Shown here: positions 44,678-53,964 of the stretch, piece by piece
Layout of the letters: each line of letters begins with the position of its first letter
Position numbering within the stretch: the stretch's first letter is position 1
NCBI GenBank assembly: GCA_036867785.1
Contig: CP145415.1
Coordinates: 930,001-994,000 of the forward strand
Length of the DNA stretch: 64,000 nucleotides
DNA from: Plasmodiophora brassicae
Taxonomy: Eukaryota > Endomyxa: Phytomyxea > Phytomyxea > Plasmodiophorida
Direction of reading: 5' to 3'
The notes under the pieces: model-generated
Seen by the model: only the letters and a program-made list of their open reading frames with translations
The model's database searches: none
What the model was told of the DNA's origin: nothing
Translations under genes and position numbers: made by a program

Positions 44678-44958
44678 GAAGCGTCGCCCTGGATCCCTAC
44701 CCTATATTAACCACTACATTTGCTGGCTTCCTGCTGACCGTCCGAATGACGTGCACCGGCTGCGCTGCGGTCCCAGGGTCGTCGTTGCACTTGCCCAGGG
44801 ACTCCAGGGCGCGGGCCCCATCCGGCGGCCTTAATGTGACCCAGTGAGTCAGCGTCCTGTTTCACCCGTTTGACTCATGCGCCCCTGTGGGGGAAACGGT
44901 CACGCGACATCGTCGCTCGGGTCATATAAGTTAACATTCAAACCGGCCCAACGTCGCT
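44678..44958. promoter_or_regulatory. Intergenic region with paired TGASTCA sites and TATA box
   Basis: TGAGTCA (44845-44851) and TGACTCA (44871-44877) lie about 85-115 nt upstream of the DPBB-protein ATG, and a TATA-like CATATAAG (44923-44930) lies about 30 nt upstream. TGASTCA is the classical site for AP-1/Gcn4-type bZIP factors. That these are working sites is inference. Confidence 0.4.
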
Positions 44959-46047
44959 ATGATGATGATGATGGTGGTGCGCGGGCTAGGCGCGCTTCTC
45001 GTGGTATTGCTAGCGATTCGCGTCCAAGGCACGCCGGAGATATGCCGAGACGCGGCCGGAGGCAGGCACGGCCACGGGCATCACCAGTACCCGCCGATGC
45101 CAATCATGCCTCGCACGCGACCCGTCCAGCATGCGCCATACTATGTTCCTGGCGCCGACCCGAACGCGTCACCATCGGGGGGATCTGCCCCTGGCAGTGG
45201 CGATCGACACGCTGCAGGTGCGTCTAACGGTGGCGGCGCGGAACCCGACAATTGCTGCAACGATGGCCCATCGCATGGAGGCAACGCCGCACCTTCCACC
45301 GCTGGTGCGCCTGCACCACCGCATGATGGAGCACCAACACCAGCCAGTGGTGGAACACCAGCGCCAGGCAATGCGGGAGCGCCAGCTCCAGGTAACGGTG
45401 GAGCGCCAACACCTGGTAATTCTGGAGGAGCGCCAGCATCCGCCGCCAATGGTGCAACACCTGCACCAGCCAATGGTGGAACGCCCGCACCAGCCAATGG
45501 TGGAACGCCCGCACCAGCCAATGGTGGAACGCCAGCGCCAGCGCCGGGTGTTGTGACGCCGTTGCCGACCAATGGGAACACGCCGGCGCCAAACAATGGC
45601 CCTGCGCCGACACCAGGGACGGGTGGGCAAGACACGCCCGGCAGTATCCCGCTGTCGTTGCCGGCGGGGCAAACCCTATCGCCGCTGAACAGCGGCCAGT
45701 CGCAATGCGACCCGAACTCCTCCAACTGCATCGCCTGCGACACCCATTACTCGCTGGCGTCGTTCGCCCAGAACGGGCTGGGATGCGCCGGGAACGACCT
45801 GGGCCGTCTGTCGCGGGCGCAGCAGGCGTTCAACTACATGGTCGTCAGCACGGGCAGCGCCGACAACTGCTACAAGGTCGCAACGGTGGCGGGGCCGACC
45901 GGCGCCGCTGTCCAGGCCGTCGTCCTCGACATCAACGGGGGCAGCGCCGATGTGTCCTGGCCCCTGTTTCAGGCCATGGGCGGGCAGTTCTGTGGCGGCA
46001 ACCGCATCCCCGTCACCATTACGTTCACGGGACAGGTCTTCCAGTAA
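44959..46047 (+). CDS. Secreted protein with PANGGTPA repeats and a C-terminal double-psi beta-barrel-like domain
   Basis: An intronless gene of 362 codons. The N-terminus MMMMMVVRGLGALLVVLLAI with RVQG is a signal peptide; the ATG run leaves the exact start open. Residues about 110-235 are Gly/Ala/Pro/Thr/Asn repeats (NGGTPAPANGGTPAPA), rich in likely O-glycosylation sites. The last 115 residues form a cysteine-containing domain: SSNCIACDTHYSLASFA, NDLGRLSRAQQAFNYMV, NCYKVATVAGPTGAAVQAVV, LDINGGSADVSWPLFQAMGG, RIPVTITF. The CYKV, VVLDINGG and VSWPLFQAMGG blocks resemble RlpA/expansin/barwin-type double-psi barrels, which often bind or loosen wall polysaccharide. The catalytic Asp of active relatives cannot be assigned with confidence. 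Confidence 0.75.
   Translation: MMMMMVVRGLGALLVVLLAIRVQGTPEICRDAAGGRHGHGHHQYPPMPIMPRTRPVQHAPYYVPGADPNASPSGGSAPGSGDRHAAGASNGGGAEPDNCCNDGPSHGGNAAPSTAGAPAPPHDGAPTPASGGTPAPGNAGAPAPGNGGAPTPGNSGGAPASAANGATPAPANGGTPAPANGGTPAPANGGTPAPAPGVVTPLPTNGNTPAPNNGPAPTPGTGGQDTPGSIPLSLPAGQTLSPLNSGQSQCDPNSSNCIACDTHYSLASFAQNGLGCAGNDLGRLSRAQQAFNYMVVSTGSADNCYKVATVAGPTGAAVQAVVLDINGGSADVSWPLFQAMGGQFCGGNRIPVTITFTGQVFQ
45466..45537. repeat. 24-nt in-frame tandem repeat, three copies
   Basis: Three near-identical head-to-tail units beginning CCAGCCAATGGTGGAACGCC encode PANGGTPA three times in the DPBB protein. The copies are almost identical in DNA, which points to recent expansion. Confidence 0.8.
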
Positions 46048-46195
46048 CTTCTCCCCGGCGAGCGCCTACCCATGTATCTTAACCGCGTCCTAATACACAA
46101 CGTCATACGGGCCACTCCTCGGGTAGCCATGAGTCAACGAACGCCCCGTCATGAATCATCGACCGACTGGCCACATTGCACAAATCTAACTGGTG

Positions 46196-46474
46196 ATGCG
46201 AGTCGTCGTACTTCTGGGCATCGTCATGGCGATTGCGATGGCGCAAGTGATTGATCGGGAGGACGACGCGTGGTCGCCTACCGGGCACGCTCACTGCGTC
46301 CAGGACGGCGACGACAGCGATCCGATCTGCAGAACACATGCCGGCAACGTCGACGTGGTCGACGATCCATTCCGACGTCACCGTCGGGCCGTCGACCAAC
46401 TTCGCGAGAACCTCGCTCTGAACGAAGCCATCCGGGATCATGTCGACCATGGGGACGACAGGTACGACTGGTGA
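46196..46474 (+). CDS. Small secreted acidic protein
   Basis: About 92 codons. The N-terminus MRVVVLLGIVMAIAMAQVID is a clear signal peptide with a likely cut after AMA. The mature part is short, charged and acidic (REDDAWSPTGHAHC, DGDDSDPICRTHAGNVDV) and includes FRRHRRAVDQLRENLALNEA, then ends DHGDDRYDW. Two cysteines may pair. FRRHRR could be a cleavage site for a furin-like protease. TGAGTCA occurs 60 nt upstream at 46130, as it does before the secreted genes to the left. Family not recognised. Confidence 0.6.
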   Translation: MRVVVLLGIVMAIAMAQVIDREDDAWSPTGHAHCVQDGDDSDPICRTHAGNVDVVDDPFRRHRRAVDQLRENLALNEAIRDHVDHGDDRYDW

Positions 46475-46526
46475 CACCGAACAACATAAACACGTATAGG
46501 CAGGTAGGCCGCCGCTCTCTCTCTGT

Positions 46527-48053
46527 TCATTTAGAACGCGCCGGAGTCGCGTTCGGGGCCGCCGAGTTGGAACTGACGACGCGTCGTGCCGATCGTGGCC
46601 TGAACATGGCGACCCGGAAGGCGGTGTCCAGCGCTCGGCCAGCGTACGAGAGCGAGAACGATAACGTCCAGCCCGACGGGCTGAACAGGAACTTGTGGGA
46701 GGCCCCCATGAGAAGCGTGCCGCAGCATACGAGGACCATGGACAGTGACATGCCCAGGGCACAGCGGCCCAAACGCGCCAGAACCGTCTTGAACGCGGTT
46801 TGCGGATTCCCTATCGCCACCGCCGTCTGGCGCTGGACGTCGTTGGCCAATAGGTAGTACCGCAGGACGCTTGTGAGAACGTTCAGCCCGACGGCCAGCT
46901 GGAGGATGAACAGCATCAGCGACACGCCCGCCTCGACCAACGGCGATAGGACGTACATCGAGTACGCCGTGCTCGACGCCGTTTCGCACAGGATCGGCAG
47001 GACGACCAGCAGGATCGACGCCAGGCGGTAATCGCCACGAACGACGCGCGTCAACCACGATACGTCCTGGAACGGCATAACGTCGGTCACGCTGGCCGTC
47101 CAGCGATGCGCCGCCAGCACCGAGGAGGCGAAACTCCAGCCGGTCATCAGGGCACCAAAGTACAGCACCACAGGCTGCTGGAGGTTCGCTGTGCTACAGA
47201 ACCCGCCGATCGCCAGGACGACCCCACACAGCGTCGACGTCGTCGCCTCGATGGTCAGGACGACGTGTGGCACCCCGACCGATTGCCGGACGAACGTCGC
47301 GTACCGTCCCGAGGACCGGCAATTGCTCGGGACCGACCCCTCGTACGCCTGAGCGAGGATCCGCATGTGCCCGACGAGGTAGATCGCGGCGGCCACGCCG
47401 GAACCGATCAGGACGGCGCTGGGCAGGATGCGGACGAACAGCTGGTAGTACCAGGAGGACAGCGTGTCCTGCCAGGCGTTGACGTCGGGTGCCACGGTGG
47501 CGTTCTGGCCGATCGCGAACCGGGTCAACGCGTCGTACTGGTCGGCGTCGACCCCGATGTTCACGAAGAGCATGGGCTGGTGTCGTGTGCGGGCGCCATG
47601 CGTGCCGTCCTGGGCGTACATCCACACGTTCGGCACTGTGTCCAGGCTGGGTGCTATACGCGATCGACTCCGTCAGCGTCTCCCAAGATGGCTCGCGGGA
47701 GGGCGCCCCGACGTACCGATGACGGCGGCAGCGCCCGATGGAAGCAACGCAAGGTACTGTACCTCAAGCGAGCAGGCGGCATTGGCGACTGCGGCGGCGG
47801 TCGTCAGAATGATGGCACCCGGTGCTGATACGCCTGTAGGGTTGCACATGTCGCCGTCCAACAGGACGACGGGGCCGGATCGGGAGATGGACGCGTCGCC
47901 GAGTTGCGGGCCGATGAACGTCGACATTGTCGGCGCTTGGAACGTCAACGCCTTCAACGGGTGCCCAGCGGAAGGAAATACGAGCAGCGCGTCGGCACCC
48001 AGACGCGCGATGGATGCGAACCAGACCGACGTCACGATCGCGCTGGCGACCAT
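46527..48053 (-). CDS. Multi-pass membrane protein with N-terminal ectodomain
   Basis: Two exons (48053-47717, 47635-46527) with an 81-nt intron sum to 1446 nt, 481 residues. The start MVASAIVTSVWFASIARLGA is a signal peptide. The ectodomain (about residues 20-180) reads VVLLDGDMCNP, ALLPSGAAAVIVPNVW and HQPMLFVNIGVDADQY, reminiscent of a protease-associated (PA) fold. Six to seven helices follow, including FVRILPSAVLIGSGVAAAIY, ASILLVVLPILCETASS, VSLMLFILQLAVGLNVL and GMSLSMVLVCCGTLL. The tail is basic. A receptor-like PA-TM protein is one possibility. I cannot name the family. The 3' end nearly touches the small secreted gene transcribed towards it. Confidence 0.62.
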
Positions 48054-48324
48054 GGCCTCCCTAATCAGTGAGCGCCCGGAGCCCGACCCCATTGCTCTGT
48101 TCTGTTGAGGCGAACCGAACGATCGGGAACCGATCCAAACGTTTAGTACGGCCAGCGGGTCGTGTACTAGACTGCGAACCGCCTGTGAGTACTAGGGACA
48201 GCAGACACCACCCACTGCCGTTAAACAAGACGACCCTCCCTGCTTTCGTCGAAGCGTTGGCGCTGCGTGCAATGCCGTTGGCGAGTACACACAGAACATG
48301 CAGGCGTAGATATGTAAGCAATGC

Positions 48325-49753
48325 TCAATAAGGGTTGAGTGTATGTCGGACTCGTGTGTCGAAGTAGGTTGGCGGAAGGCCAAGGAATTCAAGGGCGTTC
48401 TGGTATAGCAGGCGGGCCTTCCTCTCGGACGTCCAGTGCTGCTGCGATTCAATGAGATGACCGGGTCGCGCTTCACCTAAAGGGAACGGGTAATCCGTCC
48501 CTAGGGCGACCTGGGAATAGACTCGGTCAGGACGTGTCCCTTCGACCAGTGACGCCCGGTTACCTTGTCCTCGCCAAACAGGTCGACAACTGCTTGGAGC
48601 TGCGACGGGTCGTGGACCAGGGAGTCGACCCAGAACCGCCCCAGCTGAGATCTCGGGCTCACGTGGGTGTCCACCGCGCACAGATCAGGACGAACATGAA
48701 ACGCATGCTCGATCCTCCCAATGGTGCCACTGGCGGAACCATAAATCGGCACGTCACAAGGCAGACTGCTGAGCCTTACGGGAACGATCCGCCACCATGT
48801 GCAAATGCCACGCGCAGGCCCGGGATTCGTTCGAACACACCGCCGAATACCATCGAGCAGATGGCACGACTGGATTCGGCAGGCATCCCAACCAGCCACG
48901 GCAGCCAGTACTTTTGCATGGACGATTCGCCGGCCATGTCCCATGGATGCACAAACACGCACGCCGACAGGTTGGCAACTGTGCTTATTAACGTCAGCCC
49001 CGAGGCACTTGTCAAATCAGCGCCGACAACAACCTTCCTGGAAGAACGGGAACAACGACGGGTCGCCGAGGTTCAGACCATTGACGTTCGTCCCGATCTG
49101 GACGCCGGCGAATCCCAGTTCTTTCACACAGCGTCGTAACTCGGCGATTGCCAAGTCGGGGGCCTGCAGCGGGACCGTCCCGAGGCCGACATACCGATCC
49201 GGTCGAGCCTTGACCGTCTGGTGCAGGTCATTGTTGAGAAGTTGGCACAGGTCGAGAGCGTCATCCGGTTTCGCCCAATACGAAAACATAACGGGAACCT
49301 GTCAAACCGGGATTATAATGCATTTGCAGCAGAGACGCCACGTTGAGCAAACCGTCGACAGAACCTGGAGGTCCACTCCAGCGTCCATGCAATCGCGAAG
49401 CCTGGCGTCAGAGTCGAAGCAGGTATCCTCCACCTGATCAGATCGATCGGTCAGGAACGGACACACGAACCAGTGGGCGTCAAATCCATCCAACGCGTCG
49501 AAAGAAGTGCTGGCCTTTGTACATGTCCGTCTTGCAGCAGGTTGAATCGTACTGCATGTGGATGAAATCGCCATACCCGTACCGCTCATCTGCGAACCGA
49601 CCGCAATTCAGGCCCGCGCGACAAGGCCCGACCGAGAGCCGCACACCGACTGAGATTCGGCAGGTGCCTTGGCAGGATATGCGTGTGCAGATCCACCTTG
49701 AAGCAGCGCCGCCGCGCCTGCCCCGACGGCGACGCCGGTGCCGACCCCGTCAT
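48325..49753 (-). CDS. 2-amino-3-carboxymuconate-6-semialdehyde decarboxylase (ACMSD)
   Basis: Several short exons give about 340 residues of an amidohydrolase. Landmarks in order: VDLHTHILPRHLPNL (metal HxH), YGYGDFIHMQYDSTC, SDARLRDCMDAGVDLQVLST, FSYWAKPDDALDLCQLLNND, YVGLGTVPLQAPDLAIAE, KELGFAGVQIGTNVNGL, CVFVHPWDMAGE, YWLPWLVGMPAESSRAICSM, VAFAHGGGSFP, GTDYPFPLGEARPGHLIES and ALEFLGL. These match animal ACMSD closely. The enzyme decarboxylates the kynurenine-pathway intermediate ACMS, steering tryptophan catabolism away from quinolinate and NAD. The start MTGSAPASPSGQARRRC was chosen as the first ATG before the HTH strand. Junctions near 49670, 49310, 49015, 48780 and 48540 were inferred from the family. 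Confidence 0.9.
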
Positions 49754-49989
49754 CGGGACCCCCTCTCGTGATATGTACGACCAGGAGGCAACGCCTCCAG
49801 TTCAATACAAAAGGGTTCATAAAAATAGCCTGCTGCGGGTCAGCTGCCACTGCAACACTCGAACCTACGGGGGGCACCGCCACCTTCGCCATTTACCGCT
49901 CATCTTCGTCGAATAATAACGAACCGACAAAAAGGGGGGGCGGACCTGCAGCAGTGCAGAGAGCGCAAAGGGGAGGGGGCAGCCAGACG

Positions 49990-50930
49990 ATGGGGGTCGT
50001 GGCAATGGTTGACGCGCTGTCCAAGGCGCTACAGGACGGGGAAGCGGAAACGCGACGTCTAGAGTGCCGGGTGCGTCTTGCCGAGGCGCGTCATGCGGTC
50101 GGGCAACGCCGGACGCGTCGCTCGTGACGGTCGCCAACGGTGCAATGTGACCCAGGTGGCCACTGCGGAAAACGATTCGGCACGGGCGACGGGGCAACGG
50201 CTTGGCCGGCTAGTCCAAGAAATGGCACCAGTCGTCGCCATTATCGATGATATGCGATGCAGGAGGGCTGACAAGGAGCGCGCCGCTGCTCTCGTTTCTG
50301 GACGTCTGAAGACGAGGCGCCATCGAATCGTTGCTGTTGAATCTGAAACGGTCAGTGGAGATCCCTTCCATGGTGGTTAGTTTAATAAGTACCCCATCTC
50401 AGTCATCTATTCGAGTCAGACGGGATCTGCTGCACGAGAAACACGCTGCGACAATGAACGTCCTGGTTCAAGAGCGCGGTGCTAGGGAGAGGGAGATATC
50501 GTATCTCAAGCAGCAATGTCGGCATGGAAACCTGAAGATTGTCCACACTTTGACTTTCGTGCCGAGTAGATGAGAACATGACGCGCAAGGTGGAAGTTGT
50601 CCGCGTCAGTGGCATTCGCGAGGTCGAGATCGCAAAGCAGAAGGTCAGGCGTGACAACTGGTACGCTTTCAGTCTAAAACCTGACATATACGGCACAGAA
50701 CGCAGAGGCGTTGGAACAGCTCATGCTCAAGAAGCAGTTGTCTGACCGGGACGAGGCAATCGCACTGCAGAAGATTGACAATCTAGCTGTCGGTCGCTCC
50801 CAACGTATCGATGATGCCTAGTCCTTACCTGTTGGGGTCGCAGAAAGAAAACGCTCGTCTTCGACAGGAGCACGCTCTTCTACGTACCAAGTTCGCAAAG
50901 ATGTCGCAGCCAGCTGCTGACACTCACTAA
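49990..50930 (+). CDS. Coiled-coil protein, unknown family
   Basis: Six exons (49990-50097, 50156-50350, 50403-50517, 50570-50643, 50699-50788, 50844-50930) with introns of 52-58 nt sum to 669 nt, 222 residues. The whole product is predicted helix: SKALQDGEAETRRLECRVRL, RVRRDLLHEKHAATMNVLVQ, AREREISYLKQQYENMTRKV, NAEALEQLMLKKQLSDRDEA, ALQKIDNLAKENARLRQEHA. Heptads are regular in the second half. The make-up resembles centrosomal or axonemal coiled-coil proteins, and the window does encode a ciliary protein, but no family signature is visible. The in-phase joining of six exons makes the gene model secure even though the function is not. Confidence 0.75.
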
Positions 50931-51016
50931 ACCGCAACACGGTAGTCTCGAAACAAATCTGGTACCCCGCTCTCCAGTGTATCAGAACAGGAGGACCCGT
51001 TGCCAATCGATCATCT

Positions 51017-51429
51017 TCACGAGTGCTGGTGAATGTCCTTAAAGACGCCCATGCGCCAGAGCACCAGCAACACAAAGCCCAGCACAAGTAGGGTCAGCAT
51101 CGCCGTGTAACGATACGATTGCCAGCCTGCGCCCCAGCAATCTCATTCCGCAGTCCAAATGACAACGACGGGACGTACAGAAATTTCGCCTGGCCTGCCC
51201 GGCCTTCTTATTGAACGCGCTGGCGTGCGACTCCAACCTATCAGCCTTCATGTCCAGTTCGTCTAGCTTGTCGCCACGATCCAGCGTTGTCTCGATGTTC
51301 TTCTTCATAACGTCCTACACGACAACGCAGCTGTTATACCTGGACGGACACGATACGCCTGAGGCCTACCTTGGTACGCTCGATCTCGACCTGGACGTCC
51401 TTCATCTTGACGTCGCGTTCGGCCGCCAT
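51017..51429 (-). CDS. R-SNARE, VAMP-like (copy 1)
   Basis: Three exons, about 100 residues. MAAERDVKMKDVQVEIERTK is followed after an intron by DVMKKNIETTLDRGDKLDEL, a longin-less R-SNARE motif with the zero-layer arginine in LDRGDKL, then ADRLESHASAFNKKAGQARR and NFC. A second intron precedes WQSYRYTAMLTLLVLGFVLL, the C-terminal membrane anchor, and a short lumenal end FKDIHQHS. Vesicle R-SNAREs pair with Q-SNAREs to drive membrane fusion. The intron after the residues ERTK and the one just before the anchor are at the same positions as in copy 2, 0.2 kb away. Which trafficking step it serves is unknown. Confidence 0.88.
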
Positions 51430-51606
51430 AGCTGGCGTATCGTCAACTTGACAATGGGGTACGCGCGCGCACGGATGACTCAAACCAGCGAATATCTCGC
51501 TGGGTGAAGATAACAACAAAACCTCCAGGCAACACTCAGCCACGCCCGTGCATGCGCGCTTCTCGTTACCCAACGAAAGAGTGGGACCTCAAACCCGTGT
51601 CAGGCA

Positions 51607-51612
51607 TTTATT
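51607..51612 (-). terminator. AATAAA polyadenylation signal of VAMP copy 2
   Basis: The minus strand reads AATAAA about 25 nt beyond the copy 2 stop codon. Confidence 0.45.
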
Positions 51613-51636
51613 TCACAGTAGTCGGGGTACCATCAT

Positions 51637-52051
51637 TTAGTGCTTGCTGAACGCACCGGCAATCCAGAGCACAATAACGAGGATCAGCACGACAATGAGG
51701 AACAGTGCAATAGAGTTACGCCATGATTGCCAGCCTATTTGCCATAACGCACAACATCAGAGAACTCATCGGCGGCGTACGTGGAGACACGAACTGACAG
51801 TAAGCTCTTTTGGCCTGGCCAGTTTTCTTCTTGAACGTTTGCGCCTGGGAGTTAAGTCTGTCCGCCTTCGCCTCCATCTCATCAAGCTGGTCGCCGCGAT
51901 CTAGCGTCGCCTCAATGTTCTTCTTCATGACACCCTATCGACGTCGTCAATCGGATGGACAAAACAGGACGACAGCCAACGTGGCGACCTTGGTCCGATC
52001 TATCTCGATCTGGATCTCCTCCATCTTTGCGCGCTGCGCCGACGACGCCAT
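51637..52051 (-). CDS. R-SNARE, VAMP-like (copy 2)
   Basis: Three exons encode about 98 residues: MASSAQRAKMEEIQIEIDRT, then GVMKKNIEATLDRGDQLDEM with the zero-layer arginine, EAKADRLNSQAQTFKKKTGQ, AKRAYC, and the anchor WQSWRNSIALFLIVVLILVI ending FSKH. Exon borders match copy 1: one intron after DRTK, one just before the anchor tryptophan (65-66 nt here). The two copies lie in the same orientation and clearly arose by duplication. They differ most in the anchor and N-terminus, the parts that usually govern sorting, so they may serve different compartments. Confidence 0.88.
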
Positions 52052-52469
52052 GGGTGCGACTCAACCAGGACGTCACGTCACGCTCACCCGACACGGTCGA
52101 CGGACGGAAGTGATCTGTGGCACCTCCGACGGACGGGCACGGCAAAATCTAAATCCGTCGCGCGCAGCCCTGTCCTCCCAGTCGACCACTTATGCCACCT
52201 GATCCGTGGCCCACTGCCAAACGGCACGACACCCCGCGCCGCTGTCCAGATCAGTGTTCTCGAACACGGCGACCCTAGGCAACGTACGTGGTTGGTACAC
52301 GTTTGATCTTCGAGTATCACCCGTCTAGGCAGTCGCGTCTGGGGCATCATGATAATACCTGACCCGAAGCGTGAATCTACGGGCGGATGCATGGAGCCCA
52401 AATGCTATGCGAATCCATCACAACAGGCAGCCGCCGCGAACTCTGCTGACCAATGTCACATTTACGTTT
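52052..52469. other. Intergenic, no gene seen
   Basis: Upstream side of VAMP copy 2. Short frames only; no motif, RNA gene or repeat recognised. Confidence 0.4.
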
Positions 52470-52559
52470 TCATTCTGCGGTGTCGGGTTCCTTAGGGCTA
52501 ACGAACGTGCATCTGGAAGTGATGCATCCAGTTTGTGGTGCTCGACGATGGGTAGAACA

Positions 52560-52673
52560 GTTGAGTTCCGGGCGATCGTCGCACGCGCCCGATGCCAAGG
52601 TCAGGGCACAGTTCGTCGTCGTCAAAGACGTTACATCCGTCGCTGCTGGATTACATAGGACCCACGATGGCAC
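52560..52673 (-). pseudogene. Remnant of the multi-pass membrane family (N-terminal fragment)
   Basis: The minus strand reads CNPAATDVTSLTTTNCALTL with ASGACDDRPE, which lines up with the N-termini of the two intact neighbours (ALAMTNCVQTLSPEACADPP and LTMTNCVLSLAPGICGDPPG). After this point similarity stops and no membrane segment follows, so it is probably a decayed or truncated copy. The match is short, about 30 residues, and the identification is tentative. Confidence 0.45.
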
Positions 52674-52886
52674 TGTGCCTAGGTGCAGGGACAGGAGTCA
52701 GGGGCCACGGTAGCTAATCCCATTCGTTCCGTCACATAAACCTGCAGACAAGGCCTTCCTACAACGAACCCATGGGACCCACTCTTCCTGAAATATACAG
52801 AATAGAAACGACGCCGAAGACACTGCAATTATGACCAGGAAAGGGCGTAGTAGGTATAGTGGCAGACTTCAACGGAATTGTTGCAT

Positions 52887-53964
52887 TCACTTTGTTATAT
52901 GATCGGCCGTGCCATCGGCAGATGCGCGATGAGCGGGTTTGACGAGGATTTTATCGCTAGCCGTCCCCTTGTCGGCGAACGGGTCCTTTGTCTTCCACGC
53001 CGCGTACGAGTCCCGAGGGGCAATGCACCTCTGAATCGTCAGCAGCTCGCCGATCTCCCAGATACGCCATACAAACATCGGGAACATGACCAAATGGAAG
53101 GTGTTCTGGACGATGTTGAACACGGTATGCAGGATCAGTACGGCGGTCATGACACGAACGCGGTTCAACGCCTGCGCGAACAGTGTGTTCCTTGACAGGT
53201 CGTGTGCCCTGACAGCGTATTCCGCTACTACGATTAACAAGATAGAGATCCCAGTCTGCGCCTCCAGCTGGTACGTGTACGCCGCCCAGATGCCATAGTT
53301 CGTGCCCATGTTGGCCAGGCAGGAGATCCTGGTATGCAGTCAGATCGCAAACCGTAGTCAGCGACCCAGATCAGCATACGTACGTGGCAATGACCGGGCT
53401 CCAGATCGAGATGAAGATTAAGAATTTCTCGATACCGGAGATGGAATTGCGGTTGGAGAGTTCAGCAAGGGTCGACCGAGCGATCTCGCCGAGGCGAGCA
53501 GTCAGCAGCCAGATCGTCGAGACGAAACACGACAATGCGACGAGGTTGGGGATGACCCAATTGCTGAAGTAGCCCGACGCTTCGACCACGCCGATACTGT
53601 TCAGGTAGTTCCCCAGCGTCCAATGGACGCTATACCCGACAACGAACAGGCTGTACACTGAGGATGGCAGGCATAGGTTAAACGTGACGTTGCCATTACG
53701 ACGACAATAGAGGTTGCTCTTACGAATGAAAATGCCGCTCTTGAGCTGCCATGGATGTTTGATGGCGTCGATGGCCCTATCCTTATGCTCCTGCCAGTAA
53801 TGTGCAATGAAAGTGAAGACGAGGGCGATGGCAATGCCGGTGGCAAGCACGAACAGGAACATGTATTCGGGCGGGTCGGCGCATGCTTCGGGTGACAGCG
53901 TCTGGACGCAGTTGGTCATGGCCAGGGCGGTCACTTCCTCTGGCGTCAGACAGGTAGTCGCCAT
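52887..53964 (-). CDS. Multi-pass membrane protein, copy A of a local family
   Basis: Three exons encode about 310 residues with six to seven helices: MFLFVLATGIAIALVFTFIA, YSLFVVGYSVHWTLGNYL, WVIPNLVALSCFVSTIWLLT, IEKFLIFISIWSPVIATI, ISILLIVVAEYAV, TAVLILHTVFNIVQNTFHLV and MFPMFVWRIWEI. The N-terminus has conserved cysteines (TNCVQTLSPEAC). The first intron splits the residues after SGIFI, the second follows SPVIAT; both sit at the same places in copy B. The tail is polar and basic. Overall identity to copy B looks well above half. No transporter or receptor signature is evident, so function is unknown; a 7TM receptor-like fold is only one possibility. Confidence 0.75.
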
